NCBI RefSeq assembly: GCF_000270245.1
Contig: NC_015635.1
Span: forward strand, 2,232,001 to 2,296,000
DNA length: 64,000 nt
Source: Microlunatus phosphovorus NM-1
Lineage (GTDB): Bacteria > Actinomycetota > Actinomycetes > Propionibacteriales > Propionibacteriaceae
Direction: 5' to 3'
Position 1 is the first letter of the stretch. Each line of letters starts with the position of its first letter. The notes below the pieces were generated by a model. That model ran no database searches. It was given only the letters and a program-made list of their open reading frames with translations, and had not been told where the DNA came from. The position numbers and the translations under genes were made by a program. Shown one piece after another: positions 8,354 to 16,585 of the stretch.

Positions 8354-8590
8354 TCAGATGTGGACGACCGGGCAGGTGACCGTCCGGGTGATGCCGGGCA
8401 CGTTCTGGACTTGAGCCACCACCAGTGCGCCGAGCTCATCGACGCTGGCTGCCTCGGCGCGCACGATCACGTCGTACGGGCCGGTCACGTCCTCGGCGAG
8501 CGTGACACCCTGGAGCGCGCCGATGGCGCGGGCGACATCGGCTGACTTGCCGACGGTGGTCTGCACCAAGATGTATGCCTGAACGACCAT
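8354..8590 (-). CDS. Lrp/AsnC-type ligand-binding domain protein (stand-alone RAM domain)
   Basis: 78 residues: only the effector-binding beta-alpha-beta-beta-alpha-beta domain of Lrp regulators (AYILVQTTVGKSADVARAI, then the GPYDVIVRAEA core), with no DNA-binding helix-turn-helix. Such proteins form ring oligomers and sense amino acids in other bacteria. ATG 8590 has CGGAGG 6 bases upstream. It ends 11 bases before the DUF3515 start on the same strand and is divergent from thiL. Confidence 0.9.
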   Translation of the reverse strand: MVVQAYILVQTTVGKSADVARAIGALQGVTLAEDVTGPYDVIVRAEAASVDELGALVVAQVQNVPGITRTVTCPVVHI

Positions 8591-8717
8591 GCTGTTCCTC
8601 CGATTCGAGCCACGCTGTCACGTCGCCCTGCCGCTCGTGCCGCACTGGGAGACGCCGTCAACCTACCGTGTGAACTGAAACGGCATAAGACCTGCTGACC
8701 AAGAGAGAGTTGAGATC

Positions 8718-9749
8718 TTGCCCATCGGCCCCAATTCCGCCGGCTCCCTTCCCACCGGGCCTGCTCGCTCCGGCACGGGTCGCTCGGGACCCACCCTGGG
8801 CGAGTCCGGTGAGTTCGCCCTCATCGCCCGGATCGTCGCCGACCTGCCGCCCTCGGCGGAAGTGGTGCTCGGGCCGGGGGACGATGCCGCAGCGCTGGCC
8901 ATCGAACCACCGGTGCTCACCTCGGTGGATGTCCTGGTCGAAGGTGTCCACTTCCGCCGCGACTGGTCTTCGGCCGCCGACGTCGGCCGCAAGGCTGTGG
9001 CGGTGAACGTCGCCGACATCGAGGCGATGGGAGGCCGGGCGGTGGCGGTCGTCGTCGGCCTGTCGGCACCTGCGGATCTGCCCTTGGCCTGGGCGCTGGA
9101 GCTGGCCGACGGCATCCGGTCCGAGGGTGAGCGCGCCGGGGTCACCCTGGTGGGCGGCGACGTCACCGGCGCCAGGGACGTCACGATCTCGGTCACGGTG
9201 CTCGGTGGACTGGACGGCGGGCCGCTGATCAGGCGCTCCGGCGCCGGGTCTGACCAGGTCGTCGCGCTGACCGGGCGGACCGGCTGGGCTGCCGCCGGTA
9301 TGGCGGTGCTGCAGCGCGGCTTCCGGTCCCCGCGAGCCGTCGTCGAGGCTCAGCGGGTGCCCGAGGTGCCGTATGGGCAGGGCCGGGTGGCCGCCGAGGC
9401 GGGCGCGACGGCGATGATCGACGTCTCCGACGGTCTGCTGGCCGACCTGGGGCACGTGGCGCGCGCCTCGGGAGTGATGGTCGAGTTGGACCTGTCAGCC
9501 TTCCCGGTGCCCGATGTCTTGCGGGCCGTGGCGGCAGCGACCGGCAAGGACCCGTACGCGCTGCTGCTGACCGGTGGTGAGGACCATGCGCTGGCCGCGT
9601 GCTTTTCCAGCGCGGACCAGGTGCCCGACGGCTGGCGAGTGGTCGGCCGGACCCGGCAGATCGGCGAGGATGAGGAGCCCGGGGTGCTGGTGGACGGTGC
9701 GCCCTGGAAAGGTGCCGCAGGCTGGGATCACTTCGGAGGCGGGAGATGA
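8718..9749 (+). CDS. thiL: Thiamine-monophosphate kinase
   Basis: 343 residues; phosphorylates thiamine phosphate to thiamine diphosphate. PurM-like fold: [11 protein letters not shown] (metal/ATP), [48 protein letters not shown] and LTGGEDHAL are all present in the right order. The start is a TTG (8718) with a GAGAGAG tract upstream; an unusual 25-residue Ser/Gly/Pro-rich N-terminus precedes the conserved GEFALI. It overlaps thiD by four bases (ATGA), so the two are translated together. Confidence 0.95.
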   Translation: MPIGPNSAGSLPTGPARSGTGRSGPTLGESGEFALIARIVADLPPSAEVVLGPGDDAAALAIEPPVLTSVDVLVEGVHFRRDWSSAADVGRKAVAVNVADIEAMGGRAVAVVVGLSAPADLPLAWALELADGIRSEGERAGVTLVGGDVTGARDVTISVTVLGGLDGGPLIRRSGAGSDQVVALTGRTGWAAAGMAVLQRGFRSPRAVVEAQRVPEVPYGQGRVAAEAGATAMIDVSDGLLADLGHVARASGVMVELDLSAFPVPDVLRAVAAATGKDPYALLLTGGEDHALAACFSSADQVPDGWRVVGRTRQIGEDEEPGVLVDGAPWKGAAGWDHFGGGR

Positions 9750-10558
9750 ACGTGGGGGAGCGGCGGCTGCCGACGGCACGGGTGTTGACCATCGCCGGAT
9801 CCGATTCCGGCGGCGGTGCCGGGATCCAGGCCGATCTGAAGACCCTGCTGGCCTTCGGTGTGCACGGGATGAGTGCGCTGACCGCGATCACCGCGCAGAA
9901 TTCGGTCGGCGTCCAGGGCTGGTGGCCACTGCCGGACGAAGCCGTCCGCGCGCAGGTACGCAGTGTGGTGGACGACATCGGCGTGGACGCCGTGAAGACG
10001 GGGATGCTCGGGACGGCGTCCACCACGCGGCTGGTCGCTGAGCTGTTGGCGGAGCTGCCCGACGAGGTGCCGGTGGTGGTGGATCCGGTGTGCGCGAGCA
10101 AGCACGGCGACGCGCTGATCGCCGATGACGCGGTGGCGGCCCTGCGGGATGAGCTGCTGCCGGTGGCCACGGTGATCACGCCCAATCTGCCCGAGGCCAG
10201 CCTGCTCGCCGGGCGGGACGGGTCGCCGCGCGAATTGGCCGAGGTGCTGCTGGGATTCGGACCGGCCTGGGTGCTTATCAAGGGTGGACATGCCGAGGGC
10301 GATCCGATCGACCAGCTGTACGGCGCCGACGGCACCGCCAAGGCGTTCGCTGCGGCGCGGTCGAACAACCGGCACAGCCACGGCACCGGCTGCACGTTGG
10401 CGTCGGCAATCGCGAGCCGGCTGGGGTGGGGCGACGATGTGGTCAGCGCGGTCGCGGCGGCCAAGGAATACATCACCGGCGCGGTGGCAGCCGGCTTTCC
10501 CCTCGGGGCCGGGATTGGTCCCACCGACCACCTCTGGCGGCTCCGACGCCATCTCTAG
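9746..10558 (+). CDS. thiD: Hydroxymethylpyrimidine/phosphomethylpyrimidine kinase
   Basis: 270 residues, ribokinase-like fold. Converts HMP to HMP-PP in thiamine synthesis. Motifs: [19 protein letters not shown] at the N-terminus, [14 protein letters not shown], and the C-terminal [13 protein letters not shown] with the GTGC anion hole and catalytic region. Coupled to thiL through ATGA. No TPP riboswitch is visible upstream of thiL. Confidence 0.95.
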   Translation: MNVGERRLPTARVLTIAGSDSGGGAGIQADLKTLLAFGVHGMSALTAITAQNSVGVQGWWPLPDEAVRAQVRSVVDDIGVDAVKTGMLGTASTTRLVAELLAELPDEVPVVVDPVCASKHGDALIADDAVAALRDELLPVATVITPNLPEASLLAGRDGSPRELAEVLLGFGPAWVLIKGGHAEGDPIDQLYGADGTAKAFAAARSNNRHSHGTGCTLASAIASRLGWGDDVVSAVAAAKEYITGAVAAGFPLGAGIGPTDHLWRLRRHL

Positions 10559-10635
10559 GAGGCTCCCGGAGGGCAGATCGAGATGGGCTCGTGGATTCTC
10601 GATCGCTACCGACGGCGGGGTGTCGGATCCGCTAG

Positions 10636-10710
10636 GTCCGACTTCGCACCAACTATGGCTACTGCCCCCGGCAGACCTGGTGCGCAGAAGACGCAGCTGG
10701 TGCGAAGTGG
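10636..10710. repeat. ~75-bp dyad repeat element, copy A
   Basis: Begins TCCGACTTCGCACCAACT and ends CAGCTGGTGCGAAGT, so its ends are inverted repeats. An internal GACCTGGTGCGCAGAAGACG block completes it. A second copy in the opposite orientation is at 25831-25910 and aligns along its whole length. Placed between thiD and ftsK; the rest of the 10559-10801 gap holds only the ftsK promoter. Confidence 0.75.
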
Positions 10711-10801
10711 GGGTGGGCGAGGCGAGCGTCACTCAGTCGATACTCAGCAATCCGCGTGGGACTGCTGTGACTGAAGTGGTGATCGCGTAGGCTGCTGGAC
10801 T

Positions 10802-13429
10802 ATGGCGACCCGCGTGCCTTCCCCACCGCGGTCGCGAGCAAAAGCCAGCACCTCATCCGGTGCCGGCTCGCCGCCGCGGTCGTCAGGAAGCAAGACCAAG
10901 TCCACTACCTCCGCGCGCTCTGGGAGTTCCCGGAGCGGCAGCCGTACGCCCAGTCGCGGTCCCGCCAAGAAGCCCAATCACCGCCCGGCCTCGCGGTCGG
11001 GTTCCCGGTCGCGCCAGTCGCGGCGCTCGATCCTGGCGAGCATCGGCGCCGGACTGGTCGCGATCTGGCTCGGTCTGGCCCATCTGGTCGGCTCGGCGAT
11101 CCGGGCCATTGGCACCAGCGCGCGTGACCTCGACCCGGCGCTGCGGCGCGATGGCGTCGGCCTCTTCCTGATCGGCACCGCCATCATCATTGGTGCCGAG
11201 TTCTGGTTCGGGCTGCCCGGCAGCGTCGGCACGGCCGTCCACCTCGGCGTCTCCACCTTGATCGGCACCCTGGCGTACGCGGCGCCGCTGCTGCTGATCG
11301 TGATGGCCTGGCGCACGATTCGTCACCCCGAGCGCAACGGCCCCGGCGGCCGCCAGTTCGTCGGCTGGTCGGCGATCACCTTCGGGCTGCTCGGCCTGAT
11401 CAACATCGCCGACGGACTGCCGCGCACCAACAATCCCGAGGCGCTGCGCGAGGCGGGTGGCATCGCCGGTTATCTGTCCTCGAGTCTGCTGGCCGACCTG
11501 CTCACGCCCTACGTGGCCGTGCCGCTGCTGGTGCTGCTGCTGGGCTTCGGTGTGCTCGTCGTGGTCGGCATCCCGCTGCATCAGATCCCCGGTCGGGTGC
11601 GGGACCGGATGGAGCCCTTCCGTCGTCCGCTGGTGATCCGCGGCGAGGTCGAGGACTATCACGGCGACGAGGCGTACGAGACGCCGGTGATCGAGGAGCG
11701 TCCGAAGCGGGGCAAGCGCAAGCAGGCCGCGCTGACCGCCGAGGCGGAGCTGGACTTCGATCCGGCTGAGGGCATCGCCCTGGAGCCCGATCTCGACGCC
11801 TCCGCCGTCTTCGGCGAGGAGGCCGTGGCGCCGACGTCGGAAAAGCCCAAGAAGGTGACCGCCGGCCTGCCGCCGGGTGTCAAGGTGCACGAGAGCCCCG
11901 AGCTCGAGGCCCCGGCACACACCCCGATCCCACAACGAGTCGAGCAGTTGCAGCTGTCCGGCGACGTGCAGTATCTGCTGCCGGACTCCGAGCAGCTGCG
12001 CCAGGGCAGCGTGCACCGCTCTCGCACCGAGGCCAGCGACGGGGTCGTCGGCGCGCTCACCGGTGTGCTGGAGCAGTTCGAGATCGACGCAGCGGTCACC
12101 GGCTACACCCGGGGACCGACCGTCACCCGCTACGAGGTCGAGCTCGGGCCTGCGGTCAAGGTCGAGAAGGTCACCGCACTCAGCAAGAACATCGCGTACG
12201 CGGTAGCCAGCGCGGATGTGCGGATCCTGTCGCCGATCCCCGGCAAGTCGGCGATCGGCATCGAGATCCCCAACACCGACAAGGAAGTCGTCTCCCTCGG
12301 TGACGTGCTCCGGTCGGGGAAGGCGCGCAACGACCATCACCCGATGACCGTCGGGTTGGGCAAGGACGTCGAGGGCGGTTTCGTGGTCGCCAATCTGGCC
12401 AAGATGCCGCACCTGCTGGTGGCCGGCGCCACCGGCTCCGGCAAGTCGAGCTTCGTCAACTCGATGATCACCTCGGTGATGATGCGGGCGACGCCGGACG
12501 AGGTCCGGATGTTGCTGGTCGACCCCAAGCGCGTCGAGCTGACCGCGTACGAGGGCATCCCGCACCTGGTCACGCCGATCATCACCAACCCGAAGAAGGC
12601 GGCCGAGGCGCTGCAGTGGGTGGTGCGCGAGATGGACATGCGCTACGACGACCTCGCGGCGTTCAACTTCCGGCACGTCGATGACTTCAACAAGGCGGTC
12701 CGGGCCGGGTCGGTGAAGCCGCTGGAAGGCTCGGAGCGGGTGCTCGCGCCCTACCCGTACCTGCTGGTGATCATCGACGAGCTCGCCGACCTGATGATGG
12801 TCGCCCCGCGCGACGTCGAGGACTCGATCGTCCGGATCACCCAGCTGGCCCGCGCGGCCGGCATCCACCTGGTGCTGGCCACCCAGCGGCCGTCGACCGA
12901 CGTGGTCACCGGTCTGATCAAGGCCAACGTGCCCAGCCGGCTCGCGTTTGCGACGTCCTCGATGACCGACTCCCGGGTCATCCTCGACCAGCCGGGCGCG
13001 GAGAAGCTGGTCGGTCAAGGCGACGGACTGTTCCTGCCGATGGGGTCGAGCAAGCCGATCCGCATCCAGGGTGCCTGGGTCACCGAAGCCGAGGTCAGGA
13101 CTGTCGTCGGGCACGTCACCGAGCAGCTCAAGCCGGTCTATCGCGAGGACATCAGTGCCCCCGCGGAGTCGGCGAACAAGGTGGCCGAGGACATCGGCGA
13201 CGACCTGGACCTGGTGCTGCAGGCGGTCGAGCTCGTGGTCACCTTGCAGCTCGGCTCCACCTCGATGCTGCAGCGCAAGCTGCGGGTGGGCTTCGCCAAG
13301 GCCGGCCGGCTGATGGACATCTTGGAGACGCGTGGCGTGGTCGGTCCGTCGGAGGGCTCCAAGCCACGTGAGGTGCTGGTCAAGCCCGACGAGCTCGATG
13401 CCGTGGTGGACAACCTGCGGGCAGGCTGA
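10802..13429 (+). CDS. ftsK: DNA translocase FtsK/SpoIIIE
   Basis: 875 residues. Septal ATPase that pumps chromosomal DNA during division. A ~75-residue Ser/Arg/Pro-rich cytoplasmic start is followed by four membrane segments (about residues 75-260), a linker, then the motor: Walker A GATGSGKSSFVNS, Walker B LLVIIDELADLMM, and a C-terminal gamma winged-helix domain (TSMLQRKLRVGFAKAGRLM). ATG 10802 follows TAGGCT by 8 bases, suggesting a leaderless transcript. Upstream of rimO-pgsA-cinA-clgR as in mycobacteria and relatives. Confidence 0.97.
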   Translation: MATRVPSPPRSRAKASTSSGAGSPPRSSGSKTKSTTSARSGSSRSGSRTPSRGPAKKPNHRPASRSGSRSRQSRRSILASIGAGLVAIWLGLAHLVGSAIRAIGTSARDLDPALRRDGVGLFLIGTAIIIGAEFWFGLPGSVGTAVHLGVSTLIGTLAYAAPLLLIVMAWRTIRHPERNGPGGRQFVGWSAITFGLLGLINIADGLPRTNNPEALREAGGIAGYLSSSLLADLLTPYVAVPLLVLLLGFGVLVVVGIPLHQIPGRVRDRMEPFRRPLVIRGEVEDYHGDEAYETPVIEERPKRGKRKQAALTAEAELDFDPAEGIALEPDLDASAVFGEEAVAPTSEKPKKVTAGLPPGVKVHESPELEAPAHTPIPQRVEQLQLSGDVQYLLPDSEQLRQGSVHRSRTEASDGVVGALTGVLEQFEIDAAVTGYTRGPTVTRYEVELGPAVKVEKVTALSKNIAYAVASADVRILSPIPGKSAIGIEIPNTDKEVVSLGDVLRSGKARNDHHPMTVGLGKDVEGGFVVANLAKMPHLLVAGATGSGKSSFVNSMITSVMMRATPDEVRMLLVDPKRVELTAYEGIPHLVTPIITNPKKAAEALQWVVREMDMRYDDLAAFNFRHVDDFNKAVRAGSVKPLEGSERVLAPYPYLLVIIDELADLMMVAPRDVEDSIVRITQLARAAGIHLVLATQRPSTDVVTGLIKANVPSRLAFATSSMTDSRVILDQPGAEKLVGQGDGLFLPMGSSKPIRIQGAWVTEAEVRTVVGHVTEQLKPVYREDISAPAESANKVAEDIGDDLDLVLQAVELVVTLQLGSTSMLQRKLRVGFAKAGRLMDILETRGVVGPSEGSKPREVLVKPDELDAVVDNLRAG

Positions 13430-13462
13430 GGAACTGCGCCGGTCCGGCATACTGGTGCGGCC

Positions 13463-14974
13463 ATGACTGTGCTGAACAGGCCGACCACCGTCCACCTTGT
13501 CTCCTTGGGCTGCGCCCGCAACGACGTCGACTCCGAGGAACTCGCCGCCCGGCTCGAGCTGGGCGGCTTCGAACTGGTAGCTGATCCGGCTGACGCCGAT
13601 GCGGTGATGGTCAACACCTGTGGTTTCGTCGAGTCGGCGAAGAAGGACAGCATCGACACCCTGCTCGCGGCTGCCGATCTGAAGGGCGAGGGGCGTACGC
13701 AGGCGGTGGTCGCGGTCGGCTGCCTGGCGGAACGGTACGGCACCGAGCTGGCCGACGCGCTGCCCGAGGCCGACGCGGTGCTGGGCTTCGACGATTACGT
13801 GGACGTGGCCGACCGGCTGCAGACGATCGTGGCCGGCGGAAAGCACATCTCGCACATCCCGCGCGATCGGCGGTCCCTGCTGCCGCTGGCTCCCCGCGAG
13901 CGAGCAGCCTCGGCGGGTTCTGTGGTCACGCCGGGGCACGCCATGATCACGCCTACCGGCGGTGTCGCCGACCTGCCGAGCGGGATCGCTCCGGCTAGCG
14001 GTCCGCGGGTGCTGCGCCGCCGGCTGAACACCAGCCCGTGGGCGCCGCTCAAGCTCGCGTCGGGCTGCGATCGCCGGTGCAGCTTCTGTGCGATTCCCGC
14101 CTTCCGCGGTGCGTACCTGTCCCGGCCGCCGGCCGAGGTGCTGGCCGAGGCCCGCTGGCTCGCCGACAGTGGGGTGAAGGAGGTGCTGCTGGTCAGCGAG
14201 AACTCCTCGTCCTACGGCAAGGACCTCGGTGATCTGCGGTTGCTGGAGAAGCTGCTGCCCGAGTTGGCCGCTGTCGACGGGCTGGAACGGGTCCGAGTGA
14301 CCTACCTGCAACCGGCGGAGACTCGACCCGGGCTGATCGAGGTGATCGCCCAGACCCCGGGCGTGGTGCCGTACTTCGACCTCTCCTTCCAGCACGCTTC
14401 CGGTTCGGTGCTGCGCCGGATGCGACGCTTCGGCGACCGGGAGTCGTTCCTCGGTCTGATCGATCAGGTCCGCACTCAGGTGCCGAACGCGGGCATTCGC
14501 AGCAACGTCATCGTCGGCTTCCCGGGTGAGACCGACGATGACGTCGAGGTGCTGGCGGACTTCTTGACCCGAGCCAGGCTCGATGCGATCGGCGTGTTCG
14601 GCTACTCCGACGAGGAGGGCACGGAGGCTGTCGGACTTGATGGTCATCTGCCGCCGGAGGAGATCGAGGAGCGTCGTGCCGCTCTTGCCGACCTCGCCGA
14701 CGAGCTGGTCGCGCAGCGTGCGGAGGAGCGGATCGGTAGCGTGCTCACCGTGCTGGTGGATGAGGTTGGGCTGGTGGACGAGATCGAGAACGAAGCAGGT
14801 AGCCGGGTCGCCGCCGGCCGAGCCGAACATCAAGGACCCGAGGTGGACGGTGTGACACTGCTGGATGCCGCCGGGCTGACCATCGGCGACCTGGTCGAGG
14901 TGACCGTGGTCGACACCGATGGTGTCGATCTGCGCGCCACGGCGCAGAGGCATCCTGCGGTGGTGGCAGGCTGA
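13463..14974 (+). CDS. rimO: Ribosomal protein S12 methylthiotransferase
   Basis: 503 residues. Radical-SAM enzyme that methylthiolates Asp in ribosomal protein S12. N-terminal MTTase domain ([19 protein letters not shown]; Cys in [15 protein letters not shown] and VGCLAERYG), radical-SAM [11 protein letters not shown] cluster, and C-terminal TRAM domain. RimO-type features (CARND, not the MiaB CQMN) separate it from miaB at 35002. CATACT 9 bases before the ATG may be a -10. Its stop overlaps the pgsA start (TGATG). Confidence 0.96.
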   Translation: MTVLNRPTTVHLVSLGCARNDVDSEELAARLELGGFELVADPADADAVMVNTCGFVESAKKDSIDTLLAAADLKGEGRTQAVVAVGCLAERYGTELADALPEADAVLGFDDYVDVADRLQTIVAGGKHISHIPRDRRSLLPLAPRERAASAGSVVTPGHAMITPTGGVADLPSGIAPASGPRVLRRRLNTSPWAPLKLASGCDRRCSFCAIPAFRGAYLSRPPAEVLAEARWLADSGVKEVLLVSENSSSYGKDLGDLRLLEKLLPELAAVDGLERVRVTYLQPAETRPGLIEVIAQTPGVVPYFDLSFQHASGSVLRRMRRFGDRESFLGLIDQVRTQVPNAGIRSNVIVGFPGETDDDVEVLADFLTRARLDAIGVFGYSDEEGTEAVGLDGHLPPEEIEERRAALADLADELVAQRAEERIGSVLTVLVDEVGLVDEIENEAGSRVAAGRAEHQGPEVDGVTLLDAAGLTIGDLVEVTVVDTDGVDLRATAQRHPAVVAG

Positions 14975-15594
14975 TGACCATGGGCAGCACCCCAACCGGA
15001 CCCAGCGACACCGGTTCTCCGGCCGATCGGCCGGAGGCCTCACCTTGGAATGTGCCGAACGCGCTGACCGCGTTCCGCTGCGTACTGGTGCCGGTGTTCG
15101 CCTGGATGCTGCTGAGTCACCCGTACGAGACCAGCTGGCGGATCGCGTCCACCGTGTTGTTCGCGGTGGCGATCCTGACCGACAGTATCGACGGCCACCT
15201 CGCCCGCAAGTACGACATCATCACCAAATTCGGCAAGCTCGCTGACCCGATCGCCGACAAGGCCCTCACTGGCATGGCGTTCATCGGTCTGTCGATCATC
15301 GGCGAGCTGCCCTGGTGGGTGACCATCATCATCCTGGTCCGGGAGTGGGGGATCACGGTGATGCGGTTCTTCATGCTCCGGTACGGGGTGATGGCGGCCA
15401 ACCGTGGCGGCAAGATCAAGACCGTGCTGCAAGCGGTGGCCCTGATCCTGTATCTGCTGCCGTTGCCGGCCAGTGGGCCGCTGCACTGGTTCGCGGTGGT
15501 CGTGATGGCGGCGGCATTCCTGTTCACCGTGGTCACCGGCATCGACTACGTCCGCGAGGCGATCAAGCTGCGGCGGCAGGCTTCGAGACCGTGA
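14974..15594 (+). CDS. pgsA: CDP-diacylglycerol--glycerol-3-phosphate 3-phosphatidyltransferase
   Basis: 206 residues, integral membrane enzyme that makes phosphatidylglycerophosphate. The CDP-alcohol phosphotransferase signature D-x2-DG-x2-AR-x8-G-x3-D-x3-D is complete (DSIDGHLARKY, then GKLADPIADKA). Five or six hydrophobic segments follow. Starts inside the rimO stop and ends inside the cinA start (GTGA), so rimO-pgsA-cinA form a translationally coupled operon. Confidence 0.95.
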   Translation: MTMGSTPTGPSDTGSPADRPEASPWNVPNALTAFRCVLVPVFAWMLLSHPYETSWRIASTVLFAVAILTDSIDGHLARKYDIITKFGKLADPIADKALTGMAFIGLSIIGELPWWVTIIILVREWGITVMRFFMLRYGVMAANRGGKIKTVLQAVALILYLLPLPASGPLHWFAVVVMAAAFLFTVVTGIDYVREAIKLRRQASRP

Positions 15595-16097
15595 GTCTGC
15601 CGCAGCTCGCGGCAGAGGTCGTGACCGCGCTGCGGGCGCGGCGCGAGACCCTGGCGACTGCCGAGTCGCTGACCGGCGGACTGCTCGGAGCGACCATCAC
15701 CGGAGTGCCGGGGGCGTCGGTGGTCTACCGCGGCGGGCTGATCGCGTACGCGACCGAACTGAAGGCCACACTGGCAGGTGTCTCGGCGGACACGCTGGCC
15801 GAAGACGGACCGGTGGCTGAGAGCACCGCTGCGCAACTGGCCTCGGGTGCGGCTGGTGCCTGCGGCGCGGACTGGGGCTTGGCGACGACCGGGGTGGCCG
15901 GCCCGGACTCTCAGGACGGGCATCCGGTCGGGCAGGTCTTCATCGCCGTGGCCGGGTATCCCGTGGCTGGTGGGGTTCGGGTCCGCGAACTCAGGCTGAC
16001 CGGGCACCGTGATGCGATTCGTACCCAGACGGTGATCGCCGTGCTGGCCTTACTGCTGGAGTCGTTGACGGGTTCTGAGGGCTCTGAGTGGTCCTGA
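15591..16097 (+). CDS. cinA: CinA C-terminal family protein (nicotinamide-nucleotide amidase)
   Basis: 168 residues: only the amidase domain of CinA (PncC-type), which deamidates NMN to nicotinate mononucleotide in pyridine-nucleotide salvage. [20 protein letters not shown] carries the catalytic Ser; [20 protein letters not shown] follows. GTG 15591 overlaps the pgsA TGA by four bases. The longer open frame back to 15315 is antisense-type noise over pgsA. In many actinobacteria this domain stands alone between pgsA and clgR. Confidence 0.93.
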   Translation: MSLPQLAAEVVTALRARRETLATAESLTGGLLGATITGVPGASVVYRGGLIAYATELKATLAGVSADTLAEDGPVAESTAAQLASGAAGACGADWGLATTGVAGPDSQDGHPVGQVFIAVAGYPVAGGVRVRELRLTGHRDAIRTQTVIAVLALLLESLTGSEGSEWS

Positions 16098-16160
16098 GTG
16101 GGCCCGAGGGCAGTCTCGGCACCCCGACACGGATGCTCAGTGCCCGGTCAGCCGAGGCAG

Positions 16161-16182
16161 TGTCGGTGTGGCTGGGTACAGT
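16161..16182 (+). promoter_or_regulatory. RecA-NDp/PafBC-type promoter of clgR
   Basis: TGTCGGTG (16161-16168), exactly 8 bases, TACAGT (16177-16182), then 6 bases to the clgR ATG. This matches the actinobacterial LexA-independent DNA-damage promoter TTGTCRGTG-N8-TANNNT activated by PafBC, except that the first T is a G. Spacing puts transcription start on the ATG. Confidence 0.75.
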
Positions 16183-16188
16183 CTCTAC

Positions 16189-16512
16189 ATGCGTCTTTCT
16201 CCTCCGCTGAAGCAGGTGCTCGTCCGAGAGCTCATCGGCGAGTCGCTGCGTGAGGAGAGGATGTCCCAGGGCAAGACCCTCCGCGAGGTCTCGCAGGGCG
16301 CCAGAGTCAGTCTGGGCTACCTGTCCGAGGTCGAGCGTGGTCAGAAGGAGGCCTCGAGCGAGCTGCTCGCGGCCATCTGCGCGGCCCTCGACGTGCCGCT
16401 GTCGGTGATCTTGAATCTGGTCAGCGAGAAGATGGCGGCTCACGAGCAGCTGACCCAGCGGGTGGCGGCGCTGCCGACCATCCACGACACCGTGGCTCAG
16501 GCTGCTGCCTAG
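16189..16512 (+). CDS. clgR: ClgR-family XRE transcriptional regulator
   Basis: 107 residues. One Cro/C1 helix-turn-helix ([29 protein letters not shown]) followed by [20 protein letters not shown], the layout of ClgR, which activates clp protease and other stress genes in actinobacteria. ATG 16189 is chosen over GTG 16168 because a -10 hexamer TACAGT sits 6 bases upstream, giving a leaderless mRNA. Follows cinA as in mycobacteria. Confidence 0.92.
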   Translation: MRLSPPLKQVLVRELIGESLREERMSQGKTLREVSQGARVSLGYLSEVERGQKEASSELLAAICAALDVPLSVILNLVSEKMAAHEQLTQRVAALPTIHDTVAQAAA

Positions 16513-16573
16513 CGGTCGCGGACTCGCTCCCCGCGTCGCGCCGCCGCGAAGACAGGTGCGGACACTGCGACGC

Positions 16574-16579
16574 TACACT
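16574..16579 (+). promoter_or_regulatory. -10 hexamer of a leaderless promoter (LAL regulator)
   Basis: TACACT, 6 bases before ATG 16586. No Shine-Dalgarno sequence and no clear -35. Confidence 0.5.
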
Positions 16580-16585
16580 CCTCGC

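Noticed and set aside
10883-15043. 1386-codon minus-strand frame
   Set aside because: Lies wholly antisense to ftsK and rimO; its composition is the usual high-GC mirror frame with His/Gln/Asp/Arg-rich sequence and no domain.
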